A DNA stretch of 64,000 nt from Agromyces marinus (GTDB taxonomy: Bacteria; Actinomycetota; Actinomycetes; Actinomycetales; Microbacteriaceae), in the NCBI RefSeq assembly GCF_021442325.1, contig NZ_CP087879.1:2790001-2854000 (forward strand). Reading direction: 5' to 3'. Made by a program: the position numbers and the translations under genes. Each line of letters begins with the position of its first letter. The first letter of the stretch is position 1. Positions 52,477 to 61,445 of the stretch are shown here, one piece after another. A model generated the notes under the pieces. It had not been told where the DNA came from. It made no database searches and worked only from the letters and a program-made list of their open reading frames with translations.

Positions 52477-52848
52477 ATGGAAGACGAGTCCATCGCCGTG
52501 CTCGTGACCGGAGCCGAACGCCGCCTGCTCGAGCCCGAGACCCGACGCGACCCCGCCGCCCTCGAGGATCTGCTCCACGAGTCCTTCCGAGAGATCGGCC
52601 GGAGCGGACGCCTCTGGACCCGCGCCGAGCTCATCGACGTGATGACCGGGCCCGACGCCGTCGACGTGCAGTCGGCCGTCGTCACGGGCGAGCACGTCGA
52701 GCTCGTGGCATCCGACCTCGCGCTGCTCACCTACACGCTCGACGCCGACGGCATGCGAAGCCGTCGCAGTTCGCTCTGGCGGATCACCGGCGACCGCCCG
52801 CGGATGCTGTTCCACCAGGGCACGCCGCTCGGCCCGCGCGTCGGCTGA
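52477..52848 (+). CDS. DUF4440 / NTF2-like protein
   Basis: 123 aa. RRDPAALEDLLHESFREIGRSGRLWTRAELI and RRSSLWRITGDRPRMLFHQGT are typical of small NTF2-like DUF4440 proteins, enzymes or binding domains with mixed functions. TAAGGT six nt before the ATG predicts a leaderless transcript. Confidence 0.78.
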   Translation: MEDESIAVLVTGAERRLLEPETRRDPAALEDLLHESFREIGRSGRLWTRAELIDVMTGPDAVDVQSAVVTGEHVELVASDLALLTYTLDADGMRSRRSSLWRITGDRPRMLFHQGTPLGPRVG

Positions 52849-52870
52849 CGACGTGTCGGCCGCGCCCGCC

Positions 52871-53638
52871 TCAGCGCGCGGTCGGGGCGGGTTCCGGGTG
52901 GGAGCGCGTGAGCGGGGTGCGCCGGTCGGCCTCGTTCTCGATGGTGAAGGTCGCCAGGTCGGGCAGGTAGCGCTCGTCGGCGTACTCGAGCGGCCGCCGG
53001 CCGGAATCGAACGTGATCCGCCGCTCGCGCAGCAGCGGCGCTCCGGCGTGGACCGCGAGGACCTCGGAGTCGAGCGGGTTCGCAGCGACGGCGTCGATCG
53101 TGTGCCTGGCACGACGCAGGTCGACCCCCCTCGAGACCAGGTGCGCGTGCATCGACCCGCGATCATGGTCGAGATCCGTCAGCAGTGAGCCGATCTCGGG
53201 CGGGAACGACGTGCGTTCGACCATGGTCGGCACGCCGTCGAGCGTCCGCACGCGTACGACCTGCACGACCGCCGCACCCTCGTCGAGGCCGAGGAATCCG
53301 GCGATCACGGAGGGCGCCGGTCTCGGACCGGCCTCGACCATCCGCTGGCCGGGCTCCTTGCCGATCGCGCGCGCCCACTCGGTGAACGACGTGAACGTCG
53401 AGAACGGCTGCGTCGGCACGACCCGGCCGACCAACGGCGGCCGGCCGCGACCGCCGACGATGTAGCCCTCCTCTCGCAGGACCGCGAGCGCCCGGCGTAC
53501 CGGGCCGCGCGACGTCCCGAACTCCCTGCACAGCGCCGCCTCGCTCGGCAGGCGCGTGCCCGCCGCCCAATGGCCGCGTCCGATGCGATCACGGAGTGCG
53601 TCATGCACTCGCTCGTGGAGCGGCACCTCGGTGGACAT
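52871..53638 (-). CDS. GntR-family regulator, HutC/FarR type
   Basis: 255 aa. N-terminal winged helix (LHERVHDALRDRIGRGHWAAGTRLPSEAALCREFGTSRGPVRRALAVLREEGYI) and C-terminal UTRA effector domain (VVQVVRVRTLDGVPTMVERTSFPPE, LEYADERYLPD). Members bind diverse small ligands. No neighbouring catabolic operon identifies its target; it is not an obvious hut regulator, since the hut genes have an IclR gene and a different operator. Confidence 0.9.
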   Translation of the reverse strand: MSTEVPLHERVHDALRDRIGRGHWAAGTRLPSEAALCREFGTSRGPVRRALAVLREEGYIVGGRGRPPLVGRVVPTQPFSTFTSFTEWARAIGKEPGQRMVEAGPRPAPSVIAGFLGLDEGAAVVQVVRVRTLDGVPTMVERTSFPPEIGSLLTDLDHDRGSMHAHLVSRGVDLRRARHTIDAVAANPLDSEVLAVHAGAPLLRERRITFDSGRRPLEYADERYLPDLATFTIENEADRRTPLTRSHPEPAPTAR

Positions 53639-53756
53639 GACACGACCGTACGGATCCGGCGCGTTGCGCGGGTTGGCTGCGCGCGACGGCGCGGTGAAGC
53701 TTCGGTGAACCGCGGGCGACCGGACCGACGCGCACGCCGGCTCGGGGCGATGGCAC

Positions 53757-54188
53757 TCAGCGGACGTCGGGGGCGAGCCCGCGCGCCTCGCGGAGCAGGT
53801 CGACGAACCCCGCCATGTCGAGTCGGTCCAGCGCCGTGATCGCGATCGCGGCCGAGCCGACGCGCACACGGCCCAGCCGGTCCGCGCGCCGCTGGACGAG
53901 GTAGGCGCCGTCGACCGCCGCGTTCACGTAGACACTGACGTGGGCGGCCTGCTCGGCGAGCCCGACGAGGAACCACTCCACCGGATCGCCCTTCGGCCTC
54001 GGCTGGGTGATCGCGCCGTACCCGACGATCCGCTGGTCGGTCCCACCCCAGAACACGCCCTCCCAGAGCACGCGCTCGAGACCGGCGAACTCGGCCGAGA
54101 TCACCCGGTCGAGTTCCCGCATCGCGTCGGCGCGCGGCCCGTCGAGGCTGTCGAGGAAGGCGTCGACGTCATGATCGCTTCGCTCCAT
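53757..54188 (-). CDS. DUF1801 family protein
   Basis: 143 aa. VDAFLDSLDGPRADAMRELDRVI followed by WEGVFWGGTDQRIVGYGAI and WFLVGLAEQAAHVSVYVN is the DUF1801 pattern, a small fold related to the frataxin/YdhG group. Function unknown. Lies between the GntR gene and moeA2 with no overlap. Confidence 0.78.
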   Translation of the reverse strand: MERSDHDVDAFLDSLDGPRADAMRELDRVISAEFAGLERVLWEGVFWGGTDQRIVGYGAITQPRPKGDPVEWFLVGLAEQAAHVSVYVNAAVDGAYLVQRRADRLGRVRVGSAAIAITALDRLDMAGFVDLLREARGLAPDVR

Positions 54189-54266
54189 GGCCCGATCATG
54201 CCACGGCGTCGGGCCGCGTCGACCGCGCACGGGCAGCGGTCGCGGCATCCGCGACATCCGCCCGGA

Positions 54267-55478
54267 TCACCCCGCCCAGGGCAGGCGCAACGTCGTGACC
54301 GCGTCGCCCGCCCCGACCCCGTCGGGCGGCACCACGAGCACGACCTCGGCCCCCGCGAGTCCCCTGAGCATGCCCGCCCCGTGGTACCCCGTGGGCACCG
54401 CGCTCCCATCCGGCCCGAGCACGGCCGGGACGAGCGCCGTGACGCCGGACCCGCCGTCGAGGGCCGTGCCGGCCCGAACCTGGCCGGCGGCCGCGTCGGC
54501 CGGACCTGCGCCCGACCAGGCATGGAGCAACGGCCCGCCGACCGCGAGCAGCCCGAGCATGGCCGCGAGGGGATTGCCGGGCAGGCCGAGCACGAGCCGA
54601 TCCGCGATCCGCGCGAGCAGCGTCGGCCCGCCGGGCCGGATCGCGACCGACGGCACGAGCAGGTCCGCGCCGAGGTCGGCCAGGGCCGCACGGACGTGGT
54701 CCGCGTCCGAACGGCCCGTTCCGCCGGTCGACACGACGAGGTCGGCGTCGGCGCTCGTCATCGCCGCGCGGGTCGCCGCCGCATCGTCGGGCACGCGGGC
54801 GACGCCGACGACCTCCGCGCCGAGGGCGCGCAGGGCCGCGGGCAGGGCGACTCGGAAACTGTCGCGCACCCGCCCGGGCCCCGGTACGCCGGACTCGACC
54901 ACCTCGTCGCCGGTGAGCACGACCGCGACCCGAGGCCGGCGCACCACCTCGATCACGTCGGCGCCCGTGGCCGCCGCCAACGCGATCCGGGGAGGCGTGA
55001 GGGGCGTCCCGGCCTCGAGCAGCCGGTCCCCCGCGCGTGCCTCCGACCCGCCGAGGCGGATGTGACGGCCCTCCCGGACGTCACGGAGACCGACCTCCCC
55101 GACCGGTTCTAGCGTGCCCCGATCGACCCGCCCCGCCTCGGCGCGCAGCACCGCATCGGCCCCGCGCGGCACGACCCCGCCCGTCACGATGCGCTGCGCC
55201 TCGCCGATGCCGATGCCGAGCCCAGGCTCCCCCGCGCCCGGCGCTCCCGCCGGGCCGATCAGTCGCCACGGGGCGGGGCCGCGGACGGCCCACCCGTCCA
55301 TCGCCGACGAGGCGTAGTGCGGCAGGTCGAGGGCGGTGACCAGGGGTGCCGCGAGCGTCCGGCCCAGCGCATCGGCCAGGCCGACGCGCTCCGCCGCGGG
55401 CCGCGGTGCCGCGGCCGCGGCGATCCGGCGCGCGGCCGCCCAGTCGACGGCCTCCGTCACGGTCGGGCGAACCGTCAC
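54267..55478 (-). CDS. moeA2: Second MoeA-like molybdopterin molybdotransferase
   Basis: 403 aa. LPHYASSAMDGWAVRGP, VTGGVVPRGADAVLRAE, VVSTGGTGRSDADHV and LVLGLPGNPLAAMLG are MoeA landmarks. It diverges from the MoeA at 42.6 kb. GTG start overlaps the DUF6457 stop (GTGA), and mobA follows the same coupling: moeA2-DUF6457-mobA is one operon. A second MoeA may serve a bis-MGD enzyme or tungsten. Confidence 0.9.
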   Translation of the reverse strand: MTVRPTVTEAVDWAAARRIAAAAAPRPAAERVGLADALGRTLAAPLVTALDLPHYASSAMDGWAVRGPAPWRLIGPAGAPGAGEPGLGIGIGEAQRIVTGGVVPRGADAVLRAEAGRVDRGTLEPVGEVGLRDVREGRHIRLGGSEARAGDRLLEAGTPLTPPRIALAAATGADVIEVVRRPRVAVVLTGDEVVESGVPGPGRVRDSFRVALPAALRALGAEVVGVARVPDDAAATRAAMTSADADLVVSTGGTGRSDADHVRAALADLGADLLVPSVAIRPGGPTLLARIADRLVLGLPGNPLAAMLGLLAVGGPLLHAWSGAGPADAAAGQVRAGTALDGGSGVTALVPAVLGPDGSAVPTGYHGAGMLRGLAGAEVVLVVPPDGVGAGDAVTTLRLPWAG

Positions 55479-55741
55479 GATCGGGCGAGGCGTCGCGCCC
55501 GATCGAGCGCGTCGGCGGCTGCGGCCTCCGGGGCGGTGCCGCCCGCCGCGGCGAGGCCCGCCGCATACCCGGCGAGCCAGGTCGTCACCGGCGCCGCCGG
55601 GCGGACGACCGCGTGCGCGGCGACTCCGGCGACGCCGAGCACGGCGTCGATGTCGAGCGGCGCGTCCGCGACCCCGAGCTCGTCGCCGAGTCGTCGCGCC
55701 CACTCCTCCACGGCTCGCCGCGTCTCCTGCTCGTCGCTCAT
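55475..55741 (-). CDS. DUF6457 protein, molybdenum-cofactor operon
   Basis: 88 aa. WARRLGDELGVADAPLDIDAVLGVAGVAAHAVVRPAAPVTTWLAGYAAGLAAA is the DUF6457 signature, a small actinobacterial family that occurs with MobA and MoeA. It lies between mobA and moeA2, overlapping both by 4 nt. Function unknown; probably assists cofactor insertion or regulation. Confidence 0.8.
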   Translation of the reverse strand: MSDEQETRRAVEEWARRLGDELGVADAPLDIDAVLGVAGVAAHAVVRPAAPVTTWLAGYAAGLAAAGGTAPEAAAADALDRARRLARS

Positions 55742-56328
55742 GCGTCTGCTCCTCCCGTCGCGCCGACGCGTCGCGCGTCGGCCCAGGTGTCGACATCCAT
55801 CGTGGCCCGGACCGGCACCGGAGTGTCGATCATCCGCAGGTCCGCCAGCAGTCCGCGCATCGACGAGCCGGCCAGCGGGCCCCGCGCGGCGATCGCCGCC
55901 TCGAGGGCGGGGCGACGGATGACGCCGAGCAGGTGCTGCGCGCGCCCAGAGGCATCCACCGCGCGGGCGCCGTCGGCCGCGGCATCCGTCTCGAGCGCCG
56001 CCAGCAGCGGCTCGATCGCCTCGGCCGCGAACGGCAGGTCGCCCGCGAGCAGCAGGACCGCATCGGACCCGGCCGGCAACGAGGCGACACCGGTCGCGAC
56101 CGCGGCCGCCGGGCCGCCGAACGGCGGCTCCTCGCGGACGATGCGCACCTCGGGCGGGACCCGGGATGCTCCGGCCTCGCCGACGACGATCCGGTGCCTC
56201 GCCGCAGCGGATGCCGCGACGACGCGCTCGAGGATCGTGTCGCCGTCGACGCGCAGGTCTCCCTTGACGCGCCCGCCGAGCCGCTCGGCGCGCCCGCCCA
56301 TCAGGATCACGGCGTCGACCACGAGCAT
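55738..56328 (-). CDS. mobA: MobA-like molybdenum cofactor guanylyltransferase
   Basis: 196 aa nucleotidyltransferase. LMGGRAERLGGRVKGDL is the LxGGxxxRxGxxK nucleotide loop; LLLAGDLPFAAEAIEP is the metal-binding segment. Attaches GMP to molybdopterin to make MGD. The first gene of the mobA-DUF6457-moeA2 operon; 9 nt separate it from the RND gene upstream. Confidence 0.88.
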   Translation of the reverse strand: MLVVDAVILMGGRAERLGGRVKGDLRVDGDTILERVVAASAAARHRIVVGEAGASRVPPEVRIVREEPPFGGPAAAVATGVASLPAGSDAVLLLAGDLPFAAEAIEPLLAALETDAAADGARAVDASGRAQHLLGVIRRPALEAAIAARGPLAGSSMRGLLADLRMIDTPVPVRATMDVDTWADARRVGATGGADA

Positions 56329-56337
56329 GGCATCACC

Positions 56338-59300
56338 CTAGTCGTCGTCCTCCTCGGCGGATGCGCGCTCGGCGTCGGGCCCGGCCACGGACCGCTCCGG
56401 TGCCGCGGCGGCAGGGCCTGCGGCCGCCGGCGCTGCGGCCGCCGGCGCTGCGGCCGCGGCGCCGGTCGCAGCGAGTGCCGGCTCGGGCGCACGCGGCTCG
56501 TCTGCCGCCGCACGCTCGGCCGCACGCCTGGCCCGGCGCCGTTCGCGGCCGCCCTCGACCAGGTCGTAGAGGGCGGGGAGCACCAGCAGCGTGAGCAGCG
56601 TGGAGGAGAACAGTCCGCCGATCACGACGAGTGCCAGCGGCTGCGAGATGAACCCGCCGCTGCCCGTGATCCCGAGCGCGAGCGGGAACAGGGCGAAGAT
56701 CGTCGCGAGCGCCGTCATGAGGATCGGTCGCAGTCGTCGGGAGGCGCCGTGCAACAGGGCGTCGCGCACCTCCATGCCGCGCTCGCGGTACTGGTTCACG
56801 AGGTCGACGAGCACGATCGCGTTCGTGACCACGATGCCCACGAGCATGAGCACGCCGACGAGCGACGCGACGCCGAGCGGGATGCCGGTGGCGACCTGCA
56901 GCAGGATCGCGCCGGTCGCCGCGAACGGCACCGAGACGAGCAGCAGCAGCGGCTGCAGCAGCGACTTGAACGTCGCGACCATGACCACGTAGACGATGAG
57001 GATCGCCGCCAGCAGAGCGAGGCCGAGCTGTGCGAAGGACTCCTGCTGGTCGGCGGTCACGCCCCCGAGCGACGCGGACGTGCCCTCGGGCAGGTCGACC
57101 GCGTCGACCGCGGCCTGCACCTCGGCGCTCGCGGTGCCCAGGTCGTCGCCGGCGGGTGTGGCCGCGACGGTCGCGCTCCGCAGGCCCTGCACGGTCGTGA
57201 CCGAGGTCGGCCCCTCGGCCTGCTCGACCGTCGCGAGCGTGTCGAGCCGGACCGCGCCGGTCGGCGTCGGCACCTCGAGCGCGCGGAGCGCGTCGACCGT
57301 CGCCGGCGTCTCCTCTGCGGCGAGGTAGATCGTCAGGGTCTGCTCGTCGATGACGATCGAGCCAGCCGACTGCGGCTGCATCTGGGCCGACACGTACCCG
57401 CCGAGCGCGACCTCGGAGTATCCGGCGTCGGCGGCCGCGGTTCGGTCCACCGTGATCGCCACGTACGGCTGCGATGCCTCGAGGTTCGAGGTGACCTGGC
57501 TGAGCGAGCCCAGGGACGAGAGCTCCTCGACCACGGCGTCGGTCGCGGCACGCAGGTCCTCCTGGTTCGCGGCCGCGATGTCGACCTCGATGTCGTTCGA
57601 CGCGCCGAATCCGCTCTGCGCGGCGAGGGTGATCTCGCCCACGCCGTCGAGGTCGTCGAGCTCGGCCCGCACCTCCTCCTGCAGGGCGAGCTGGTCGGCG
57701 TCCTCGTCGGTCGTCACGTTGTACGCCACGGTGTCGCCCGCGCCGCCGAACGCGGCGAGCGCGCCGCCGCCGGTCGAACTGCCGATCGAGGTCTGCACGG
57801 TCTCGACGCCCTCGACGCCGCGGATGGCCTCCTCGACCGGCTCGGACGCCGCAGCCAGGTACTCGAGGCTCGAGCCCTCGGGCAGCTCCTGGGTGACCCG
57901 GAACGTGTTCTGGCCGCTGTCGCCCAGGAAGTTCGTCTTCATGAGCGGCGCGAGGGCGACCGTCCCGCCGAGGACGAGGACCGCGACGATGATCGTGACG
58001 GCCGAGTGCCGGAGCGTCCACGCCAGGATCGGCAGGAAGCCCTGCTGCAGTCGCGACGGGTGCTCGAGCTCGTCGACGCCCGCACCGGGTGCGGCGGTCC
58101 CGCCGGGTGCGGCGGTTCCGCCGCTCGCGGACGGGCGCGGGGCCCCGGGCGCGTCGCGCAGCTCGGGGGCGAGCCACACCTCGTCGACGAAGGCGGCCGC
58201 CGCCGCGGCATCCGCTTCGCTCTGGTCCTTCCGCGGCTTCGCGGGCTTCAGGAACCAGTACGCGAGCACCGGCACGATCGTCAGCGACACGAGCAGCGAC
58301 GCGAGCAGCGCGATGGTCACGGTGAGCGAGAACGGCCGGAACAGCTCGCCCGTGACGCCCTCGACGAGCGCCAGCGGCAGGAACACGGCGACCGTGGTGA
58401 TCGTCGACGCCGTGATCGCCCCGGCGACCTCGCGGACGGCGTGCACGATCGTCGCGGCCTTGTCGACCCCGGCGACATAGTGCCGCTTGATGTTCTCGAT
58501 CACGACGATCGAGTCGTCGACCACGCGCCCGATCGAGATCGTGAGCGCACCGAGCGTGAGGATGTTCAGCGTGTAGTCGGCGGCCTGCAGGCCGATGAAG
58601 GTGATCAGCACCGACGTCGGGATCGAGATCGCGGTCACGAGCGTGGCACGCACCGACATCAGGAAGACGAGGATGACGAGGACCGCGAAGACGAGACCGA
58701 GCATGCCCTCGACGGCGAGCGACTCGATCGAGTGCTCGATGTAGGGCGCCTGGTCGAAGACGACCGTGAACTCGGCCCCGGGGTTGGTGGTGTCGAGCGC
58801 GGCCTGCAGGTCGGGCAGCATCGCGGCGACCGCGTTCGAGACCTCGACGGTGTTCGCCGAGGGGAGCTTGGTGATCGAGATCGCGAGCGCGGATTCGCCG
58901 TTCACGCGCGAGATGCTGGTGGCCGGGTTCTCGGTCAGATCGATGGATGCCACGTCGCCGATCGTGAGCGCGACGGGCACCGTGACCGTGGTGGCCGTGG
59001 CGCCCGTTCCGAAGTCGGCGCCGCCGACCGGCGCGCCGTCGGTCCCCGAGCCGTCCGGGAGCCCGTCGGTGCCGCCGATCTCGGAACCGTCGACGCCCTC
59101 GCCGAGATCCGCCTCGCCGGGTACCGGCTGCTGCTCGGTGCCGCCGAGGACGGGCAGCGCGACGAGCTCGTCGACGCTCGTGAGGCGCGTGCCGGCCTGC
59201 ACGGCGAACGTCGAATCGCCCTCGGTGATCTGGCCCGCCGGAAGCAGGACGCCGTTCTGCTGGAGCGCGTCGCGGATCGCCTGGGAAGTGAGGCCGTAGC

Positions 59301-59880
59301 CGGCGAGGGCCTCGACGTCGGGCGTGATGACGACCCGCTGGCCGTTGTCGCCGACGAGTGCGGCGTCGCGCACGCCGTCGATGTCTCGCAGCTCGGGCAG
59401 GGTCGTGCGCGCGATCTCGTCCGAGAGCGCCGCGGTGTCCTCTGTTCCGGTGACCGCGACGGCGAGGACCGGGAGGTCGTCGAAGCTGAAGGCCACGACC
59501 TGGGGGTCGACGTCGGCGGGCAGCGTCGGCGCGATCCGGTTGACCGCGGAGAGCAGTTTCTGCTCGGCGAACGCGAGGTCGGTGCCGTAGGTGAAACTCG
59601 CGACGACCCGCGAGACGCCGGTGGAACTCGACGTCGACGTGGACTCGAGTCCCGTCACTCCCTGGATCGCGGTCTCGATCGGGGTCGAGACGTCGGCGTT
59701 CACGACCTCGGGGGACGCTCCCTGGTACGGCGTGATGATCGAGAGCTGGGGCAGTTGGATGGACGGCGCCAACTCCTGCTTGAGCCCGTTGAGCGCGATG
59801 CCGCCGAAGATCGCGACGACGACGGTGACGAGCGCGATGAGGGCGCGGTTGCGCATGCTGAGCCTGGCGAGGAGGGACAT
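56338..59880 (-). CDS. RND-family efflux transporter (HAE1/AcrB-like), single component
   Basis: 1180 aa. Two repeated halves, each one helix, a large periplasmic loop, then five helices. Visible: NRALIALVTVVVAIFGGIAL at the start, the conserved GRVVDDSIVVIENIKRH motif in TM4, and the second-half equivalents (GVASLVGVLMLVGIVVTNAI, NQYRERG). Length exceeds AcrB (~1050) through Gly-rich inserts near 265-300 and ~600 and an Ala/Pro tail of ~70 residues. No membrane-fusion or outer-membrane partner, as expected in a monoderm. Substrate unknown. Confidence 0.9.
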   Translation of the reverse strand: MSLLARLSMRNRALIALVTVVVAIFGGIALNGLKQELAPSIQLPQLSIITPYQGASPEVVNADVSTPIETAIQGVTGLESTSTSSSTGVSRVVASFTYGTDLAFAEQKLLSAVNRIAPTLPADVDPQVVAFSFDDLPVLAVAVTGTEDTAALSDEIARTTLPELRDIDGVRDAALVGDNGQRVVITPDVEALAGYGLTSQAIRDALQQNGVLLPAGQITEGDSTFAVQAGTRLTSVDELVALPVLGGTEQQPVPGEADLGEGVDGSEIGGTDGLPDGSGTDGAPVGGADFGTGATATTVTVPVALTIGDVASIDLTENPATSISRVNGESALAISITKLPSANTVEVSNAVAAMLPDLQAALDTTNPGAEFTVVFDQAPYIEHSIESLAVEGMLGLVFAVLVILVFLMSVRATLVTAISIPTSVLITFIGLQAADYTLNILTLGALTISIGRVVDDSIVVIENIKRHYVAGVDKAATIVHAVREVAGAITASTITTVAVFLPLALVEGVTGELFRPFSLTVTIALLASLLVSLTIVPVLAYWFLKPAKPRKDQSEADAAAAAAFVDEVWLAPELRDAPGAPRPSASGGTAAPGGTAAPGAGVDELEHPSRLQQGFLPILAWTLRHSAVTIIVAVLVLGGTVALAPLMKTNFLGDSGQNTFRVTQELPEGSSLEYLAAASEPVEEAIRGVEGVETVQTSIGSSTGGGALAAFGGAGDTVAYNVTTDEDADQLALQEEVRAELDDLDGVGEITLAAQSGFGASNDIEVDIAAANQEDLRAATDAVVEELSSLGSLSQVTSNLEASQPYVAITVDRTAAADAGYSEVALGGYVSAQMQPQSAGSIVIDEQTLTIYLAAEETPATVDALRALEVPTPTGAVRLDTLATVEQAEGPTSVTTVQGLRSATVAATPAGDDLGTASAEVQAAVDAVDLPEGTSASLGGVTADQQESFAQLGLALLAAILIVYVVMVATFKSLLQPLLLLVSVPFAATGAILLQVATGIPLGVASLVGVLMLVGIVVTNAIVLVDLVNQYRERGMEVRDALLHGASRRLRPILMTALATIFALFPLALGITGSGGFISQPLALVVIGGLFSSTLLTLLVLPALYDLVEGGRERRRARRAAERAAADEPRAPEPALAATGAAAAAPAAAAPAAAGPAAAAPERSVAGPDAERASAEEDDD

Positions 59881-59937
59881 GCCCTCGATTCTCGCAGCGG
59901 ACGTCGCCGTCCGGATAACGGGAAGCTGTGAAGGCCG

Positions 59938-61380
59938 TCAGACGACCGCGGCGAGCACGCTCGGGTCGGGCGCGGGCGCTCCCGAGAGCGAGCGCCATGC
60001 GCGTGCGAGCGCTGCGACCGCCGCGTCGGTCTCCTCCGGCGTGTAGCAGATGGGCAGGCGCAGGAACCGCTCGAAGGCTCCGTCGATGCCGAACCGCGGC
60101 CCCGCGGCGATGATGAGCCCGTGCGAGCGTGCGGCGAGCGCGAGTTGCGAGCTGACGGGGGCGCCGAGTCCGACCCAGGTCGAGATGCCGCCGTCGACGT
60201 GCGGGACGTGCCAGTCGGGGAACGCGTCGGCCAGCAGGTGCTCGAGCCGGTCGCGCCCGGCGCGGAGCTGCTCGCGGCGAAGCGCGAGGATCTCGTCGGT
60301 CTGTCGGACGAGTCGGGCGACCATGAGCTGCTCGAGGATCGGGGTGCCGAGGTCGCCGGGCGAGCGGACCGCGAGCAGGCGGCGGATGAGGGGTCGGTCG
60401 GCGCGGATCCAGCCGACGCGGACGCCGCCCCACACGGTCTTGCCGACCGAGCCGACCATCACGGCCGGTCCGTACGCGGCGAGCGGCTGCAGTTCCGGAA
60501 CCCGGTCGATGTCGAGTTCCGCGGTCGTCTCGTCGGCGATCACGACGGCGCCCAGGCGCGCTGCGGCGTCGAGCACCCGCTCGCGCGCGTCGGCGCCGAG
60601 GGAGCGCCCGGTCGGGTTCTGGAAGTCCGGCATCAGGTACGCGGCCACGGGGTTGGCGTGCCCGATGGCCCGCACGAGGTCGCTCGCCTCGTCGGCGGCG
60701 CCGAACCCGTCGGCGCCGGCGTCGTGCGACGACGTCGCGACGGTGACGAGCCGCGCACCGGCCGCGCGCAGCGCCTCGTAGGCGTGCGGGTAGGTCGGCG
60801 CCTCGATCAGGGCGCGGTCGCCGCGACCGACGAGCGCACGCGAGAGCAGTGAGATGGCATGCTGCGCTCCGAGCGTGACCATGATCTGCTCGGGGCTCGT
60901 GGGCAGCCCGCGCGCGGTGTAGCGATCGGCGATCGCGGCGCGCAGGTCCGGGAGTCCGATGGGATCGAATCCCGAATCGCCGAGGTGCGCCGGGAGGTCG
61001 TCGACCGCGGCACGTGCGACCTCGGGCAGCCACGGCAGTGCGGGGAGCGCGGCCTTGGAGAAGTCGAGGTAGTCAGCTGCGGGCGGGGCCGGGAGGATCG
61101 CGGGCGCGCCGGGCAGGCGCGCGACGCTGCCCGAGCCCCGAACGCTGTGGAGGAGCCGGTGCTCGCGCAGCTCGCGGTACGCGGCGGTCACGGTCGTCCG
61201 GCTGAGGCCCAGGCGCTCGGCGAGGTCGCGTTCGGCCGGCAGCCGGGTGTCGACGGGGATCCGACCGTCGAGGATCAGCAGCCGGATGCGTTCGGCGAGC
61301 GCGCGGTAGGCGCTGCCGCCCCCGCTGCGCCAGTCGCCGATCAGCGTGTCGAGTGCTCGGGCGCTCAGCGTGGCATCCAT
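59938..61380 (-). CDS. MocR/PdxR-family regulator (GntR HTH + aminotransferase-like)
   Basis: 480 aa. N-terminal GntR winged helix (SAYRALAERIRLLILDGRIPVDTRLPAERDLAERLGLSRTTVTAAY) joined by a linker to a type-I PLP aminotransferase fold (MVTLGAQHAISLLSRAL, EAPTYPHAYEALRAAG, DFQNPTGRSLG, the PLP-lysine block VGSVGKTVWGGVRVGW). Such regulators use PLP as effector. It is divergent from a YczE family gene, a pairing typical of YczR-type MocR regulators. Confidence 0.92.
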   Translation of the reverse strand: MDATLSARALDTLIGDWRSGGGSAYRALAERIRLLILDGRIPVDTRLPAERDLAERLGLSRTTVTAAYRELREHRLLHSVRGSGSVARLPGAPAILPAPPAADYLDFSKAALPALPWLPEVARAAVDDLPAHLGDSGFDPIGLPDLRAAIADRYTARGLPTSPEQIMVTLGAQHAISLLSRALVGRGDRALIEAPTYPHAYEALRAAGARLVTVATSSHDAGADGFGAADEASDLVRAIGHANPVAAYLMPDFQNPTGRSLGADARERVLDAAARLGAVVIADETTAELDIDRVPELQPLAAYGPAVMVGSVGKTVWGGVRVGWIRADRPLIRRLLAVRSPGDLGTPILEQLMVARLVRQTDEILALRREQLRAGRDRLEHLLADAFPDWHVPHVDGGISTWVGLGAPVSSQLALAARSHGLIIAAGPRFGIDGAFERFLRLPICYTPEETDAAVAALARAWRSLSGAPAPDPSVLAAVV

Positions 61381-61398
61381 GATGCGAGCCACTTTAGG

Positions 61399-61429
61399 CG
61401 AATTGGCTTCTTGTCGAAAGGCCAATTCG
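61399..61429. promoter_or_regulatory. MocR/YczE intergenic dyad
   Basis: Perfect 9-bp inverted repeat CGAATTGGC / GCCAATTCG with 13 nt between, in the 65-nt gap between divergent mocR and yczE. Another ATTGG lies just downstream. MocR sites often consist of such repeats; a likely operator for both genes. Confidence 0.6.
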
Positions 61430-61445
61430 AAGATTGGATGTCATC

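Noticed and set aside
55336-59931. A very long plus-strand open frame (about 1530 codons) opposite moeA2, mobA and the RND gene
   Set aside because: Its product is Arg/Asp/Glu-rich without domains; it is the mirror of real genes in high-GC DNA, which all have clear families on the minus strand.
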